In this document: one piece after another, positions 1-11,740 of the stretch
Numbering within the stretch: the first letter of the stretch is position 1
Layout of the letters: each line of letters opens with the position of its first letter
DNA from: Mugil cephalus
Taxonomy: Eukaryota; Chordata; Actinopteri; Mugiliformes; Mugilidae
Reading direction: 5' to 3'
Length of the DNA stretch: 64,000 bases
Assembly (NCBI RefSeq): GCF_022458985.1
Contig: NC_061771.1
Location: forward strand, 33,138,690-33,202,689
Position numbers and translations under genes: made by a program
The notes under the pieces: model-generated
Database searches by the model: none
Seen by the model: only the letters and a program-made list of their open reading frames with translations
What the model was told of the DNA's origin: nothing

Positions 1-2106
1 TAGCTTAGATTTCCTCACTAAAAGCACTGAAGTCAGCGATTACCTGCGAGACCTGAAACTTGCCAAGTTGAGTCCGGCCACGATCCTCAACTACATAAAG
101 AGCATGATCCAGTTTGTGCAGTATGTGAAGACCTTTCTTCACGTTGGTGAAGAAAGACCGTTGCAGTCAGTACCTTCTGACTGCAACGGTCAGAAGGTAC
201 TGACTGTTGCAAGGAAGGAGACACTCAATACCATGGAACTCTTAAATCGCTTCATTTCACCGAGTGAGGATGCGGTAACACATTTGCGCTATTACTGTGA
301 GGCCATAATGATCTTGGGGCACTTCCAGAGACCAGGAGCAGTGGAAGGAATGACAGTAAGTACTTTTCCCCTTAAAACAAGGCTCAGCCAGAATCTAGTA
401 ACAACAGTGTTACTCTAAAATCTGTTCACACCTTGCAGCAATCTCAGACATGCACCGTCCCCCGCAGCCACGCACAGAGACATGCTCACATTAAAGTGAA
501 GCCAGAGAGGAGTGTTTACTTTACAAGGATCTTGTCCACATGGGAAGATTTCTGTTGGTCTTAATCATTGGTGATAATGAGAGAATAAAGGGCACCCTCT
601 GCTTATTCTTTTGTTTTATATGAATGGCTGTGTATTATGTGTGTGCATTTAAAGCCAGGAGTCCATTGTTCTTACACAATATAGTCTCTTGATTCTTGAT
701 GTCTGTAATTCACACCTTGTCTTCTGTGTTTTCCAGACAGCAGACTGGTTGGAAAGGAAGGATTCTGATGGCAGAGTCTGTGTTGGTGTCAGCAGGCACA
801 AGACGACCACGATGCAAATAGCTACATTTGCCCTGACTGGGGAGGAGGAGGCAGTAAGTTCTCCAACAGGCTGAAATGGCTCATCATGTGTTACAGCGAC
901 ACATTTAGCAACTCCGGACATTAACTTCATTCATATTCTGTCTCCACAGATATTTCAGGCATATTTTGAACATATCCGCGCAAAGTCCGTCGACCCAGAA
1001 GTAGACGAGGACGGCAGATTTTTCCTGTCCAAATGGGGCCGGCCCATTGCAAGTGCCACCAATGTTGTGGCTCGTCTGCACGAGTAGAAAGTAACAACAG
1101 GAGGCCATGCATATGCTGTGTGTACTGTGCAGATCAAGAGGGTTGGGGAGAGAAAGAGAAACTGAAATCATTCAGTGCAGAGAGTGGATGTGTCATCTGA
1201 GATTTCTGCTCCATTGCAGCTACAAATGTGAGAATGTGACGAGTCGGGAGATCAGGAGGGTTGTAGAAACGGAGGCGGCCAACACCTTCACAGAGGAGCA
1301 GCAGTCTGGTGTGGCCCACTACATGGCCCATTCAACCTCCGTTGCAAAGCAACATTATCGGATGAGGACACTTCACGAGACTGTTGTCACTAGCAACCTG
1401 CTGCAGAGCTTAAGAGGGTATGCACAGTGGTCTGAAACACACAACATTGAGTCATTATTTGCCTTACAGAGGTCTGACCTGATTGTCAGTGGTTAACCTT
1501 GAAACCTTTTTAATCTTGCAGATCTTCTCCTGAGGATTCAACTGACGGGAGGGCTGGTCAGTCACAGAAGAGAGGCAGAGAGTGATTCGGAAGAGAAAGA
1601 AACAGAACATGACGGCGTTTCTCTCCAAATTCCCAGTAACATTGAATGGGCAGCCTCCCTGCAAGCGGATCAGAGTCAGTGCTGGGTTCAGTGAAGGCAG
1701 GGAGCTGTATGACAAGTGGAGGGTTATGCAGCGTGGCATGCGGGAGGAGCATCTCTTGTGTAAGTGTAAATACGTAGACAGTCAATGATTAGGTCGGGTA
1801 TACATGACATCTACAGCTCACAAGTGTGAAACTTTAATGTGAATGTTCTCTCCTCTGTTACAGCCGTGTTTGTGAGACGAGCACCCACGGTTCAGACTGT
1901 GGCAAGGCGCATCGAGAAGGAGGGCTGGAGTGGCACGGCTTATGAACCACTCAAAGAAAAGGTTCAATGCAAAGCGCCGTCGCTGCACCATCCTCCTCCT
2001 GGCCAGCAAGGACATCGAAGTGGGTGAGGAGATCCGCTTCGACTACGGCGTGTGGAGGCAGTCATTCTCAGGGGAAGGTCTGCACCTGGAATGGCTGGAT
2101 TCTTGA
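1..2106 (+). pseudogene. YR-SET fusion gene, copy A (5'-truncated, SET half deleted)
   Basis: Plus-strand copy of a multi-exon gene joining a Crypton-like tyrosine recombinase to a SET domain. The 5' end lies outside the window. Visible parts are a fused exon 3/4 (1-355) ending in the first catalytic-Arg motif QRPGAVEGMT, exon 5 (737-853) with the SRHKT lysine hairpin, exon 6 (950-about 1086) with FFLSKWGRPI, exon 7 (1220-1417) with TSREIRR, MAHS and KQHYRM, exon 8 (1522-1759), part of exon 9 (from 1864) and the tail of the SET exon with NHS and FDYG motifs. Acceptors and donors are mostly consensus, but the exon 6 donor is mutated compared with copy C. An internal deletion near 1938 fuses exon 9 to the middle of the SET exon and removes the first half of the SET domain. 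The stop codon is at 2104-2106. It is a clear relic of the family that copy C shows best. Confidence 0.8.
157..206. repeat. Nested inverted repeats at a deletion scar in copy A
   Basis: An 18-bp perfect inverted repeat pairs 164-181 with 189-206. A second 13-bp pair (157-169 with 178-190) is nested with it. Comparison with copies C and D shows that this is the point where the end of exon 3, the following intron and the start of exon 4 are missing. The inverted filler is built from exon 4 sequence, so it looks like a snap-back or template-switch repair product. The reading frame happens to stay open across it. Confidence 0.75.
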
Positions 2107-2540
2107 TCCAGCACCAGACATCTCTTGTTGATCAAGACGGATCTGCTCTTAAGGCATTTTTAGGGGGAACAAATGTAATATAAAGATGTTTTTCTTCTTT
2201 CTGCCAGTGCTGACAAGAAGATGTAGGAGAGGTGGAACGAGGGGTATGTAAAAAGTATGTAAAGACCGATACGTTACAGACGTAACGTACTATAGCCAAG
2301 ATGCACATGGCTGCTGTTAGCTAACAACGCAGCAACACAACGGATATTTAATGCAACTTATAACGTTACGTTAAAACCCTCGTTATTTTTACGCTCTGAA
2401 TGCGCCGGCCTGTTCGAAACTTGGCTCGGGAACCGGAACCGGCGCAGAGCGCTGCCGGTGTGAAAGTCCTATGAGTGAACTCCCAGTGAGACCTGATGCC
2501 AAACGCATGGCTGAGAAAATATTTGTAATATATTTTATTA
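2107..2540. other. Flank between YR-SET copies A and F, no gene seen
   Basis: Similarity to copies B and C stops a few bases after the SET stop codon. The stretch holds an ACGTTACG-rich part and a GC-rich stretch near 2400-2460 with repeated GGAACCGG-like words, reminiscent of dispersed fish DNA-transposon sequence. I see no coding signal. Confidence 0.4.
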
Positions 2541-3046
2541 ATATTACCATTCATAAAATACTGAGTCACTTTGACAATATGCAGAGCTGACGACAAGCAC
2601 ATGTATCCTGCTGCACTGATGTGACACCAGAGAGGAGGATTTACTTGGATCTTGTCCACATGGGAAGATTTCTGTTGGTCATAACAATTAAAATGAGAGA
2701 ATAAAGGGCGCTTTGTGTTTATTCTTTTGTTTTTTATTATTTGTAGTAAGTGTAGTAAAAACGGGAGGCCACTGTGCAGATCAAGGGGGTTAGGGGTTAA
2801 TGACGTATACTGAGCCTTGCATTCAATAAATAGATATGATTAAGAGAAAATGAAATCATTCAGTGCTGAGAGTGAATGGATTTGTGCTCCTTTGCAGCTT
2901 TGGAACTGGAGACGGCCAACCCTTTCTGAAGGGAGCAGGAGCAGCAGACTGGTGTGGCTCAGTACATGGCCAACACAGAGACATGTTTTGATCTCTGTGT
3001 TAAAGGCATTTTCAGGGGGGACAGACTGCAGCTGGAATCTCATGTA
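2541..3046 (+). pseudogene. YR-SET remnant F (5' flank, exon 7 piece, SET tail)
   Basis: About 2541-2690 matches, in plus orientation, the 5' flank seen upstream of copies B, C and D (minus-strand positions near 17880, 34200 and 40090). A splice-acceptor-like TTTGCAG at 2891-2897 is followed by a shortened, degenerate recombinase exon 7. That piece then joins a short sequence resembling the end of the SET exon (about 3010-3046). It is therefore a head-to-tail neighbour of copy A reduced by deletions. A near-identical start lies at 19993-20290 (remnant E). No intact reading frame remains. Confidence 0.55.
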
Positions 3047-3049
3047 ACT

Positions 3050-3400
3050 CCAGTTTAGAGAGAGGGAGGTCCTCTGTCCCCTCCACCAGTCCACCAATGT
3101 CTTTGTATGCATGTCTGCTGTCCAAGAGAGGGTGCAGTGAGCACTGATTCCTCAGGGCATGTGTTGGGCTTATCTTTGTTGGCCTTGTCCAGGTCGTTCT
3201 GTAAGTTTTGTCCCCTACACCACTCTCATCAATAGGAATCTTCACGATTTCACTGCAGATGGGGCTCTGTATATCCTAAACCTCTCTCTGTTTTGGGAGC
3301 TCCCCTGTCCCCTCCACCAGTCCACCAGTGAGTGTCTTTGTATGTATGTCTGCTGTCCAAGAGAGGGTGCAGTGAGCACTGAATCCACACTGATTTGCTT
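3050..3400. repeat. Degenerate tandem repeat, period about 236 bp (short array)
   Basis: The word GTGCAGTGAGCACTGA recurs at about 3132 and 3368, and the surrounding sequence repeats with it (CCACCAGTCCACCA, CTCATCAATAGGAATC). The same unit is expanded at 20700-22330. On the minus strand parts of the unit translate openly (VKIPIDESGVG and similar), but I do not recognise a protein family. Confidence 0.7.
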
Positions 3401-3797
3401 CGTTGTTTAAACATGGCCTGGCCTGTTACACGTGGAAAATGCAGTAACTAGATAAGCATGTGGGACTTTTTTCAGTCAGCTTGGCTCAACATAAAGACTA
3501 GATATTAGGTGACCTGGTGGCCATGGCTCTCTATGAAGCTCTGTAATTGTCTCTTTTTGTGGTTTTACGAGGGTTTACTTGTATGTGCAACAAAGCTACT
3601 GTAAGTAATTTGCTTGTGGCCTATTAAAGTATGTCGAGGTCTAATGTCTGTTACCTGTGTATTATTTAAAAGCATGCAGTCTGTGTGTGTGTGATCAGAG
3701 AGAGAGAGAATTCCGCACACATGCCTCTGCAGTGACATGTCACTGAACAGTGGAAATAAAACGGGGAACTCAAACACATTCAAAAAATAAAAGACAA
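3401..3797. other. Duplicated non-coding block (matches 22331-22733)
   Basis: Close copy of 22331-22733, including a short GT run and an adjacent AG run. The match breaks at 3797, where an L1 has inserted, and resumes at 10096. No gene is visible. Confidence 0.75.
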
Positions 3798-4286
3798 ACA
3801 TCACCCCCTGGCTCTACTGACGGATAAGTATTAAGAAAAATAAGCCATGTATATTATAAAGGTGTACATTTGTGTGTATATATAAATACTTAAAACCTCA
3901 CAAAACCTCAATGTATGTCACTCCTCTTACCTTCTCACTCACCTTATACATCCCCCCCCTGCTATTCTTCTTTCTTCTCCTTCTGTCCATGTCTCCCTGC
4001 CCTCCACACTTACCTCCACCCACCCCTTCACCCCTCCACATATCTCCGACACTATAATTTCCTTTCTCGTGGTGCTAATGTTATTAAGTTAACAATCCAT
4101 TTTCCAGGAGCTGATGCTATTGTTATGTCTGTATGACATTGTTTGTACCAGGTATAATCAAGTATTCCAACACTCACCTCCTGATTTCTCTCCATTGTCT
4201 GTACATCCTTTCATGCTGACAGCAGCAGACGACCCCGTAAAGACGTACAAAATCCTCTACCAACACAACATACAAAGAAGGACTGA

Positions 4287-7200
4287 ATGCTCTCAATCTC
4301 AATGTTGCAGTTAACTGTTGTCTCTTGGAATGTGCATGGTATTCGCTCGCAGGCAAAAAAAATTAAAATTATGGATTATATCTCCAAATTACAAGCCAAT
4401 ATCTTACTCATTCAAGAAACTCACCTACAAGATTCAGAAAAAAAATCTCTTATAGATCCAAATTTTAACCAAGTTTTCTCTTCCTGTTTCAATAGTAGAC
4501 AAAGAGGAGTCTCGATTTTGGTCCATAAGAGACTCATTTTTACCTTAAACAAATTGATAACAGACACAGAAGGTCGATACATCATCATTCATTCAATTAT
4601 ACACTATTGCAAACATTTATGCCCCGAATAACGATGATCCGGCCTTCTTTCACAAAGTCTTTTCACAATTATCTGACATAGCCGTCACACCCATTACAAT
4701 CATTGGAGGGGACTTTAACACAGTCCTGAATCCCTCTCCAGATCGGTCCAATAACTCGACACACATAAAAAAAAATCACAATCAGCCAAAGTCCTCAAAG
4801 AATACATGGATGAGTTTGGACTTGGCGATGGTTGGAGAATCAAAAACCCGACAAAGAGGGAATACACTTTCTTTTCCCCAGTACACCACTCCTTTTCTAG
4901 AATTGACTTTTTTCTGACAAATAATTCTTTTGTACAAAGAATCAACACCAGTATACACCCTGTCATAATCAGTGATCATGCACCGGTGTCCCTCCACCTT
5001 CAAATAGAACCCTCCCTAAAACCATCACCCACATGGCGCCTCAACACCTCATTACTGAGAGACCCTGAATTTGACTCATTAATAAGGAAGGAATGGAAGG
5101 AGTTTTTGGAAATAAATGACTCCAAATTTATCCCCATCTCTGATTGGGGAAACAAGGAACGCCGTAATCAGAGGCAAAATTATATCTTACTCCTCTTACA
5201 AGAAAAAACAGGATCAACAAGCAGAAAAAAACATCAAGGATAAGATTAAAGAAATAACAGAACAATACCCCACAAACCCAAATGAACAATTATGGACCCA
5301 ACTACAAAATGCAAAACTACAATTAGAAAATATCTTGACCTAAAAAACAGAATTCGTACTTCAACAACTTGGATACCAAAATTTTGAGCATAGCAATAAA
5401 TCAGGCAAATTTATTTTGCGAATCAACTCCAACGCAACAGAGACAAATCTCTGATAAGTGCAATTCAGGACTCAAGTGGCAAGCACAGGAAATTAATCAT
5501 ATCTTTTACAGCTTCTATGAAAAATTATATTCAACAACTACCAACCCGAATCCTGACGACATTCAGGCCTTCCTCAAAAAACTCAATCTACCCCAACTGA
5601 CGGCAGAACAAAGAAACATACTGGATTCGCCACTGACCATGGAAGAACTATTAACAGCTTTAGAAAACATGCCTACGGGCAAAGCTCCTGGGCCGGATGG
5701 TGTCCCTGCCGAATTTATGAAACAGTTCTGGTCAGATCTGGCCCCATTGTTCCTAAGGACTGTTACAGAAATCAAAAACACAGGTTGCATAATATCCCAA
5801 ATGAACACTGCTGCAATTAAATTATTTTTAAAACCAGATAAAGACCCAACACTCCCTTCCAGCTATCATTGATTAATACAGATATCAAAATTATTTCCAA
5901 AGCACTAGCATCTTGACTAGAGAAAGTAATTTCATCAACAATTCTCAATGACCAAACAGGTTTCATCAAAGGCCGACAATCTACAAATAACGTTAGACGG
6001 CTCCTTAACCTGATCAGCATGTCCCAGCGTAGAAATACAGAAGCCATTGTTTTATCACTGGACGCTGAGAAAGCCTTTGTTAAAGTTAACTGGGCTTTCC
6101 TCTTTGCCACGCTTCAAAATTTTGGCTTTGAAGAGTCATTTATCCACTGGGTTGCTGCACTGTATAACACACCTAAGGCCACAGTCACCACCAATGGTTT
6201 CACATCACAAAGCTTCACCTTACAGAGGGGAACCAGACAAGGATGCCCCCTGTCTCCCCTACTGTTTGCTATATTTATTGAACCGCTCGCATCAGCAATA
6301 CGTCAGAACTCCAGTATCCAGGGTATCCACTCATCCATCTCTGAACACAAGATCAATCTATATGCTGACGATGTTTTACTTTACTTGCAAAAACCTCAGA
6401 GATCATTACAGGAAGCTTATAATTGTATTTCAAAATTTTCAGCCCTCTCTGACTACTCAATCAACTGGTCCAAATCAACAATACTACCAATAACTGACAA
6501 AGCATGGGATCCTACAGACCATGAACCCCAACTGCCCTTTTCCGTAGGAAATATCAAATACTTGGGCATAAACATCTCACCTAAATTGTCAGAGTTAGTC
6601 CAACTGAACTTGGATCCACTCCTGGATAAAATCTGTGATGACCTGAAGCGCTGGACCAATCTTCCTATCTCTCTGATGGGACGCATAGCAACAGTTAAAA
6701 TGAAAATTTTGCCACAAATTAATTACTTATTTTCCATGATCCCATTCAAACCCACAGCAAAATGGTTCCAGAACCTAGATTCTGCAGTCACCAAATTTTA
6801 CTCAAAAAACAAACAGACAAAAATTAGCCTCACCACCCTTCAAAAAAATAAATCAGAAGGAGGACTTGATGCACCGAACTTTACAAACTACTACCTGGCA
6901 AATCAGCTACAATACATCACCAAATGGATAAACCCAGAGGCAGATTAAAATTCGTGGTTAGAAATAGAACAGGCCGACTGCCACAACATATGCATTTCGG
7001 ACCTGCCCTTCATTACAATCACCCTTAAGCGTCATAACTGCTTCCAAAACCCCATTATTGCTGCCACCCTGTCGGCTGGGTGGAAGAGTCTAGAGACCAC
7101 AGGATCCCTGCTGGAACCCTGTGGGTTCTCCCCAATTTGGCACAACCCTGACTTTGTGAATAACAAAGTCCCTCTTCACCTCAGCACTTGGAAGCATAAA

Positions 7201-7938
7201 GGAATAACCCATCTCCATCACCTCTTCCAGGGGAACTTACTTATGAATCACACAGCTTTATTTGATACGTTTAAAAACCCTCGTAAAACCCTCTCTTTAA
7301 TATATAAGCTACTATCAACCACACATTTAATACATGTACCAATATCAAAATGGGAAGCCGATCTTTCCCTGTCTACAGACTTTGATTTCTGGACTCAGAT
7401 CTGACAAAATATATTTAAAATGACAAAAAACTCGAATTTACAGCTGATCCAGTTTAAAGTACTCCACAGATCACACACAACTCAATAAAAGATGTATAGA
7501 ATGGGCTTCTCCCAATCCGACAAATATACGCAATGCACCCAAAACTATTCAGATTCTTATTTCCACGCTCTCTGGCTCTGTTCTCCGGTACAGCACTTCT
7601 GGTCACTAGTAACACAGAAACTTGCCTTAATTTTGGACTGCAGAATCCCATTAACCCCTAACTTGTGCCTCATTGGTGACCTGGAAACAATCAGTCTTCC
7701 TCACCATCTATCACAATCTGTCTTTGTAGCTCTCACCATCGCCAAGAAAACAATCCTTATGAACTGGAAGAACAAACAGTCACTAAACATTTCCCAGTGG
7801 TTGAACCTTCTTTCCGATTATATATCATTGGAGAAAATATCTGCTACCCGAAAAAATCAGTTGACTCTGTTTGCCAAAAAATGGTCTGTATTCTGCAACT
7901 CCCTCAACCTTAATTTACATCTTGACTTTGCCTGCTAG
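4287..7938 (+). pseudogene. L1 ORF2 (endonuclease-reverse transcriptase), frameshifted
   Basis: Encodes the L1 replication protein in pieces. The apurinic-like endonuclease begins at 4287 (VVSWNVHGIRS, IQETHL), continues in other frames through GGDFN (about 4708) and ends around SRIDFF and SDHAPVSL (4900-4990). The reverse transcriptase starts near 5600 (GKAPGPDGVPAEF) and continues from 6019, with the RQGCPLSPLLF motif and the YADD catalytic box at about 6360. The C-terminal region (7492-7938) has a Cys/His cluster of the ALWLCSP type and ends at the stop at 7936-7938. Frame breaks occur near 4630, 4800, 5200, 5345 and 5872-6018, and there are further stops near 6948 and 7404. It cannot encode a working protein. 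The L1-clade call rests on motif style and the 3' structure. Confidence 0.85.
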
Positions 7939-10072
7939 CTTTTGCCACTTCTGTTCCACTTACTGTAATGCTATAATAATATTTCTCTAACAGTGATGAC
8001 TGTCGTTATGGAAAAGATTTTATTGCCCTCTTCATCCAGGTTCACTAAGGAGGATCCCTGGACCACAATACCTTGAGCATACATTAGGGGTGCCCTACTC
8101 CTTCTCACCCCTGGGTTGACTTCCCACCCTGAGCGGTTTACCCGGCTGGCCTCCCTCTCCCCCACGGCGGGGTGGCGCTTGAGACTTGCCTGGGGTTCCG
8201 TGTGGCTTCGGCGCTTGCTCACTTTCCTGGGGTCATGGTGTATCGGTGGCCGACTCTCCCTGGATCTCCTGGTGGGCCTTGGCGGTCTGGGCTGGCGGGC
8301 TCCCTGTCCCCTCCTCTCCCTCCCCTCTGCGGCGCCCTCCTCCCTTCGCCCGGCTCCTCCTCCGGCACCTCCTCCCTTCCTCGGGGTCTGGTCGGGGGAC
8401 TTCCTGAGTCCTGGGGGCCCTCGCCCCATCTGTGGATCCCATGGGCTGCTGTTGCGCCTCGGCCTTGCTGCCAGAGACTTGGCCCTCACTTGCCTGCCTC
8501 CTAAATTGCACTCACCTCACACTCCACCATACACTATGTCGCCCATTACAACCAAGGCTAGGTACACCACACACACCCATCCCAAGTTTTTAATGCACCT
8601 CACCTAAGGGGTCCACCCAGGATCGGTCAGGGTCAGGGCAGGCTACAGGACAGTAGTGTGCTGCAGTCCTCTGACCCACCTGACCCTCCTGTTTGCCCCC
8701 TGTCTTAATGCACCACACCACATCCAGGGTCACAGGGTCACGGTGTAGGGGCTTGCTTCCTCATCAGGGACTGAGGAAGCACAGTAATAGGGACACTGTC
8801 ACTTTTCATTATCCCTTGGCACGGCTTGGGGGGCCTGGTCCTCCGCTAGCAGGGGCATGTTGGGCGGGCGGTCTGTGGCCCCACGGCGGTTGGTAGGGGT
8901 ACCTACCTAGGTTCTCTGGTGTCCTCTTGGCCTGGCTTTGTCTCCCGGTGCTGCGTGGCGACGGGTTCGTGGCAGCTCCCTTGGGTACCCGGTTGTTCCG
9001 GTATGGACTGGTTCGGGTGGTGGCTTGGTGCTTCCCCTCTCCCTTTGATGGGGGGCTGGGGTCTCTCCCTGGCGGGTGGGGGTTCCCTCTTCCTGTGGTC
9101 TCCCTGGCCTGGGTGCGCCAGGGGCATGGGGCCGGCACCTTGGCCCCCCTGCTCAGATGACCCGTCCCTGGTTGGGCGCTGGGCCGGTGCCCGTCTGCGG
9201 GGGCTTTGCTGGGCTCCTGGGGTAGTCCTCTCGGCTGGAGAGGTGTCCATGGCTGCCCTGCGGGCGGGGGGTGAGGTCTTTGGGGAGGGTGTTGGTGGCG
9301 GTGGGTGGACGGGCTGCGGTGGCTGCTCTGGCCTGCACCGACTTGTGCTTGCTTGGTCGGTCTGGGGGTGTTGGTCGTCGCTCGCCATCTGCACTGGGGT
9401 GTGGCTTGCCCCGTGGCTAATGTGGTTCTCTGGTCCTGTCACCCATGCGCCCCACACTGGGGTGGAGGTTCTCGGGCGCTGGGGCTTCTGACCTGGCTCT
9501 GGGCCCTGGTAATGGTACTCACTCATATTTAGGGAATGCCTACATGCATGTGTGTTGTCATCTGCCAGCCCGTGCAGGATCACATCAAGAAAAATTGATG
9601 AGTCCCGACGATTAAGGGCTGGATTATTGTTTTCACTCTATCACTACGTGCCCTATGGCAGACTTCTCTCCTTCCATTGAGACACCCTTACCCCCCCTGG
9701 ACTCTCTCATCTCTCCAGAAATGACTGTACCCAGTCATACTTGAGTGAGGTGACTTGGGAAGCACAGAACCCTACACTCCACTAGTTCCTACTAGCACCA
9801 CATGCATCTCCTCCACTGTCCATCCTTCTACATCTTTTCTGTCCTTTGTTCTCCCCCTCTATTCACTGAGGTGTAGCACTGCCCTCCCTGCCACACAAGG
9901 TCACTACACTCAATAAAGATCAACAGGAGGCTAAAGATCAATCTCAGGGAGGCTGGTGATGGTCACACTCATGCACTGAAGTAATAAAGCTTTCAGCTGC
10001 AAGAATATAACTGCATCAACCTCATATAATGTTGACACCCTGTGGTGTTCAACTATGCAGACAAATGCAGAC
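7939..10072 (+). other. GC-rich 3' region of the L1
   Basis: About 2.1 kb between the ORF2 stop and the A-tail. From about 8100 to 9500 it is strongly G/C- and T-rich with runs of G on the plus strand, giving long accidental ORFs on both strands with low-complexity Pro/Arg/Gly composition. The last 500 bp are ordinary and include AATAAA-type words near 9912 and 9984. Because the whole stretch lies inside the target-site duplication, I read it as the L1 3' UTR and not as a separate gene. Confidence 0.7.
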
Positions 10073-11291
10073 AAAAAAAAAAAAAAAAAAGACAAGATCA
10101 CAGTAGCATGATATCCTTCTGTTTAATGTACACTGAATATACACTACACTATACAAGGGAAAAGGGGAGGGAAAAGACAAATGAAAAATAAAATAAATAA
10201 AAACTTTACTCATATAATAACAAAAGCAACCATTCAAGATGGTATGCTTTTCTTCCTAAAAGTATGTTGTTAAGGCAGTATTCATGACTCGTGAGCCTAT
10301 AGCTCGGGCTCTTTCACAGAGACACCTGCTGCTATATTTGAACAGATATTAGGTCACAGGTTTAGTGCAAGCAAGGCAGGAGGCGTAATTGGAGTTCTAG
10401 CAATTCACTGTATATTTTGCAGCACTCAGGCCAAGTCCCCCCTGGTAGTCCTGGGGAGAGGCAGGAGGGGCGTTTATCGCCTACACTAAACTATAAACTA
10501 AATTCACTAGCTCTTTGACAACACTTATTGGAAGATATCTGTTTTTTTTTTTTTTTTTTTTGTTTTTTTGCGCAACGGGACACGCCATGCTCTGTAAGTA
10601 CTTGCACATGAGAAAAAGTTTGGTCTGCAATAAAATAGAACTATATCTGTGCTTACATATCTCCACAATATACATTTTGTACAGTGATTGATGTATTTTG
10701 TACAGCAGTTCCTCCACAGCTAATCTGAGAGGTATTTAAACAGCCAGTAAATAAAAATGAAATTTTGCCACATAAACATTGTACACATTAATTCATTGTA
10801 AATCTAAGAGGCAGAAGTCAGGTTGAAAAGTCAGTGTCACTCTTCAAGAATATAGGGACCTTGTGGACCATTTAATTTAACCATACCAAATGAAGAAATA
10901 TTCATGAAGAATATATGTCTGTGTCTTTGTAGGATACAGCGAGAGACGAGGCCCTAGAATGAACTGTTGGTTTTGCTGACAGTTGTCAGTGAAGATAGTC
11001 CTCATGAGGGTCAGAGTTCAGTAAACCTCCAGCCCATCTCCACTGCCATCATTCTGGAGGGAGGTATCATCATGGATCATATTAAAAACTTACCTCAGGC
11101 AGTTTGTCTGTTATTCGGGCTTACATAGGCTTACACAGGTAATAACAGCTAAATAGATAAGAAATGGGAGAGAGGGAGAAAAGAAGGACAAGGACCCATT
11201 CAAGGAAATTGGTTTGTTTAATTTAAGTGAACTAAAAAAAAAAAGGAAAGAGTGAGTAGCAAGTAGTAGGTATTTAGTAATTCTAAGTAGG

Positions 11292-11384
11292 GTGTGCCTA
11301 GGCTAACTTATCCTATGAATAGAGCTCCCATGGACAATAGCCTTGTTAGAGCTCTATTCATAGGATAAGTTAGCCTAGGCACAC
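11292..11384. repeat. Near-perfect hairpin, 36-bp arms, MITE-like
   Basis: The left arm 11292-11327 is the reverse complement of the right arm 11349-11384, with a 21-bp loop. The arms contain CCTAGGCTAACTTATCC and its complement. The block 2 copy at 24962-25053 has several arm mismatches. It could be a miniature foldback element or a palindrome from a larger inverted duplication. I see no target duplication that I trust. Confidence 0.8.
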
Positions 11385-11509
11385 AGTTCCCCCCATTCAA
11401 GGACAGGTAAGTACCATTATATCATTATGGTAATTAGTGACCCCAGTTTCTGGTCAAGCAAGATTCGGTAGGTGTTACCCACAGAGTTTATTCCTATTTA
11501 AACCTCAAT

Positions 11510-11650
11510 TTCCCACTAGTTTATCAGAACTGAAGAAGCTACTCGGATGAAACGTCTTCAAGAAATTCTACATGTCCAGCTGACCTTATTCAACGCTTTT
11601 TTGGATTAAAATGACCTGGATGACTTAGAACCTTCACAGACAATGTCAGT
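11510..11650. repeat. Dispersed teleost repeat containing GAAACGTCTTCAAG
   Basis: The segment around CTGAAGAAGCTACTCGGATG and GAAACGTCTTCAAG recurs at about 25195-25300. It resembles a sequence I recall as common at retroelement ends in fish genomes. Family assignment from memory is uncertain. Confidence 0.4.
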
Positions 11651-11740
11651 GAGGATAGTTTATTGTATTATTGGTGGAGTTATTACATTACTGGGTTTTA
11701 TCACACTTTCAATCAAGTTAAGTGCAAATTTTATTACATT

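Larger units (their letters stand above)
3798..10086 (+). mobile_element. L1-clade LINE insertion with target-site duplication
   Basis: The element is bounded by comparison with the duplicate block, where the unoccupied site reads straight through at about 22725-22740. The flanks carry a 9-bp direct repeat AAAAGACAA (3789-3797 and 10087-10095), and the 3' end is an A-rich tail (10073-10090), as expected of target-primed reverse transcription. It contains about 490 bp of 5' sequence, a damaged ORF2 (4287-7938) and an unusually long GC-rich 3' region. I found no ORF1, so the insertion is probably 5'-truncated or rearranged. It postdates the segmental duplication, or was lost cleanly from the other copy (less likely). 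Confidence 0.85.
10096..11740. other. Segmental-duplication block 1, non-coding part
   Basis: Matches 22734-23557 and 24619-25430. It contains a poly-T run at about 10541-10561, a long hairpin (11292-11384) and a dispersed repeat (11510-11650). No coding signal was found. Confidence 0.7.

Noticed and set aside
3050..3400. CRISPR-like array
   Set aside because: Units are about 236 bp and degenerate, without short repeats and unique spacers, in a eukaryotic context.
8116..9583. Long ORFs on both strands (up to 226 codons) with Pro/Arg- or Gly/Trp-rich products
   Set aside because: They overlap each other in a low-complexity GC-rich stretch lying inside the L1 target duplication and show no domain. 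They are composition artefacts.
11520..11600. Hammerhead ribozyme, suggested by GGATGAAAC and the retroelement-like context
   Set aside because: The CUGAUGA core and a stem between it and GAAA are not present. At best it is a degenerate relative.
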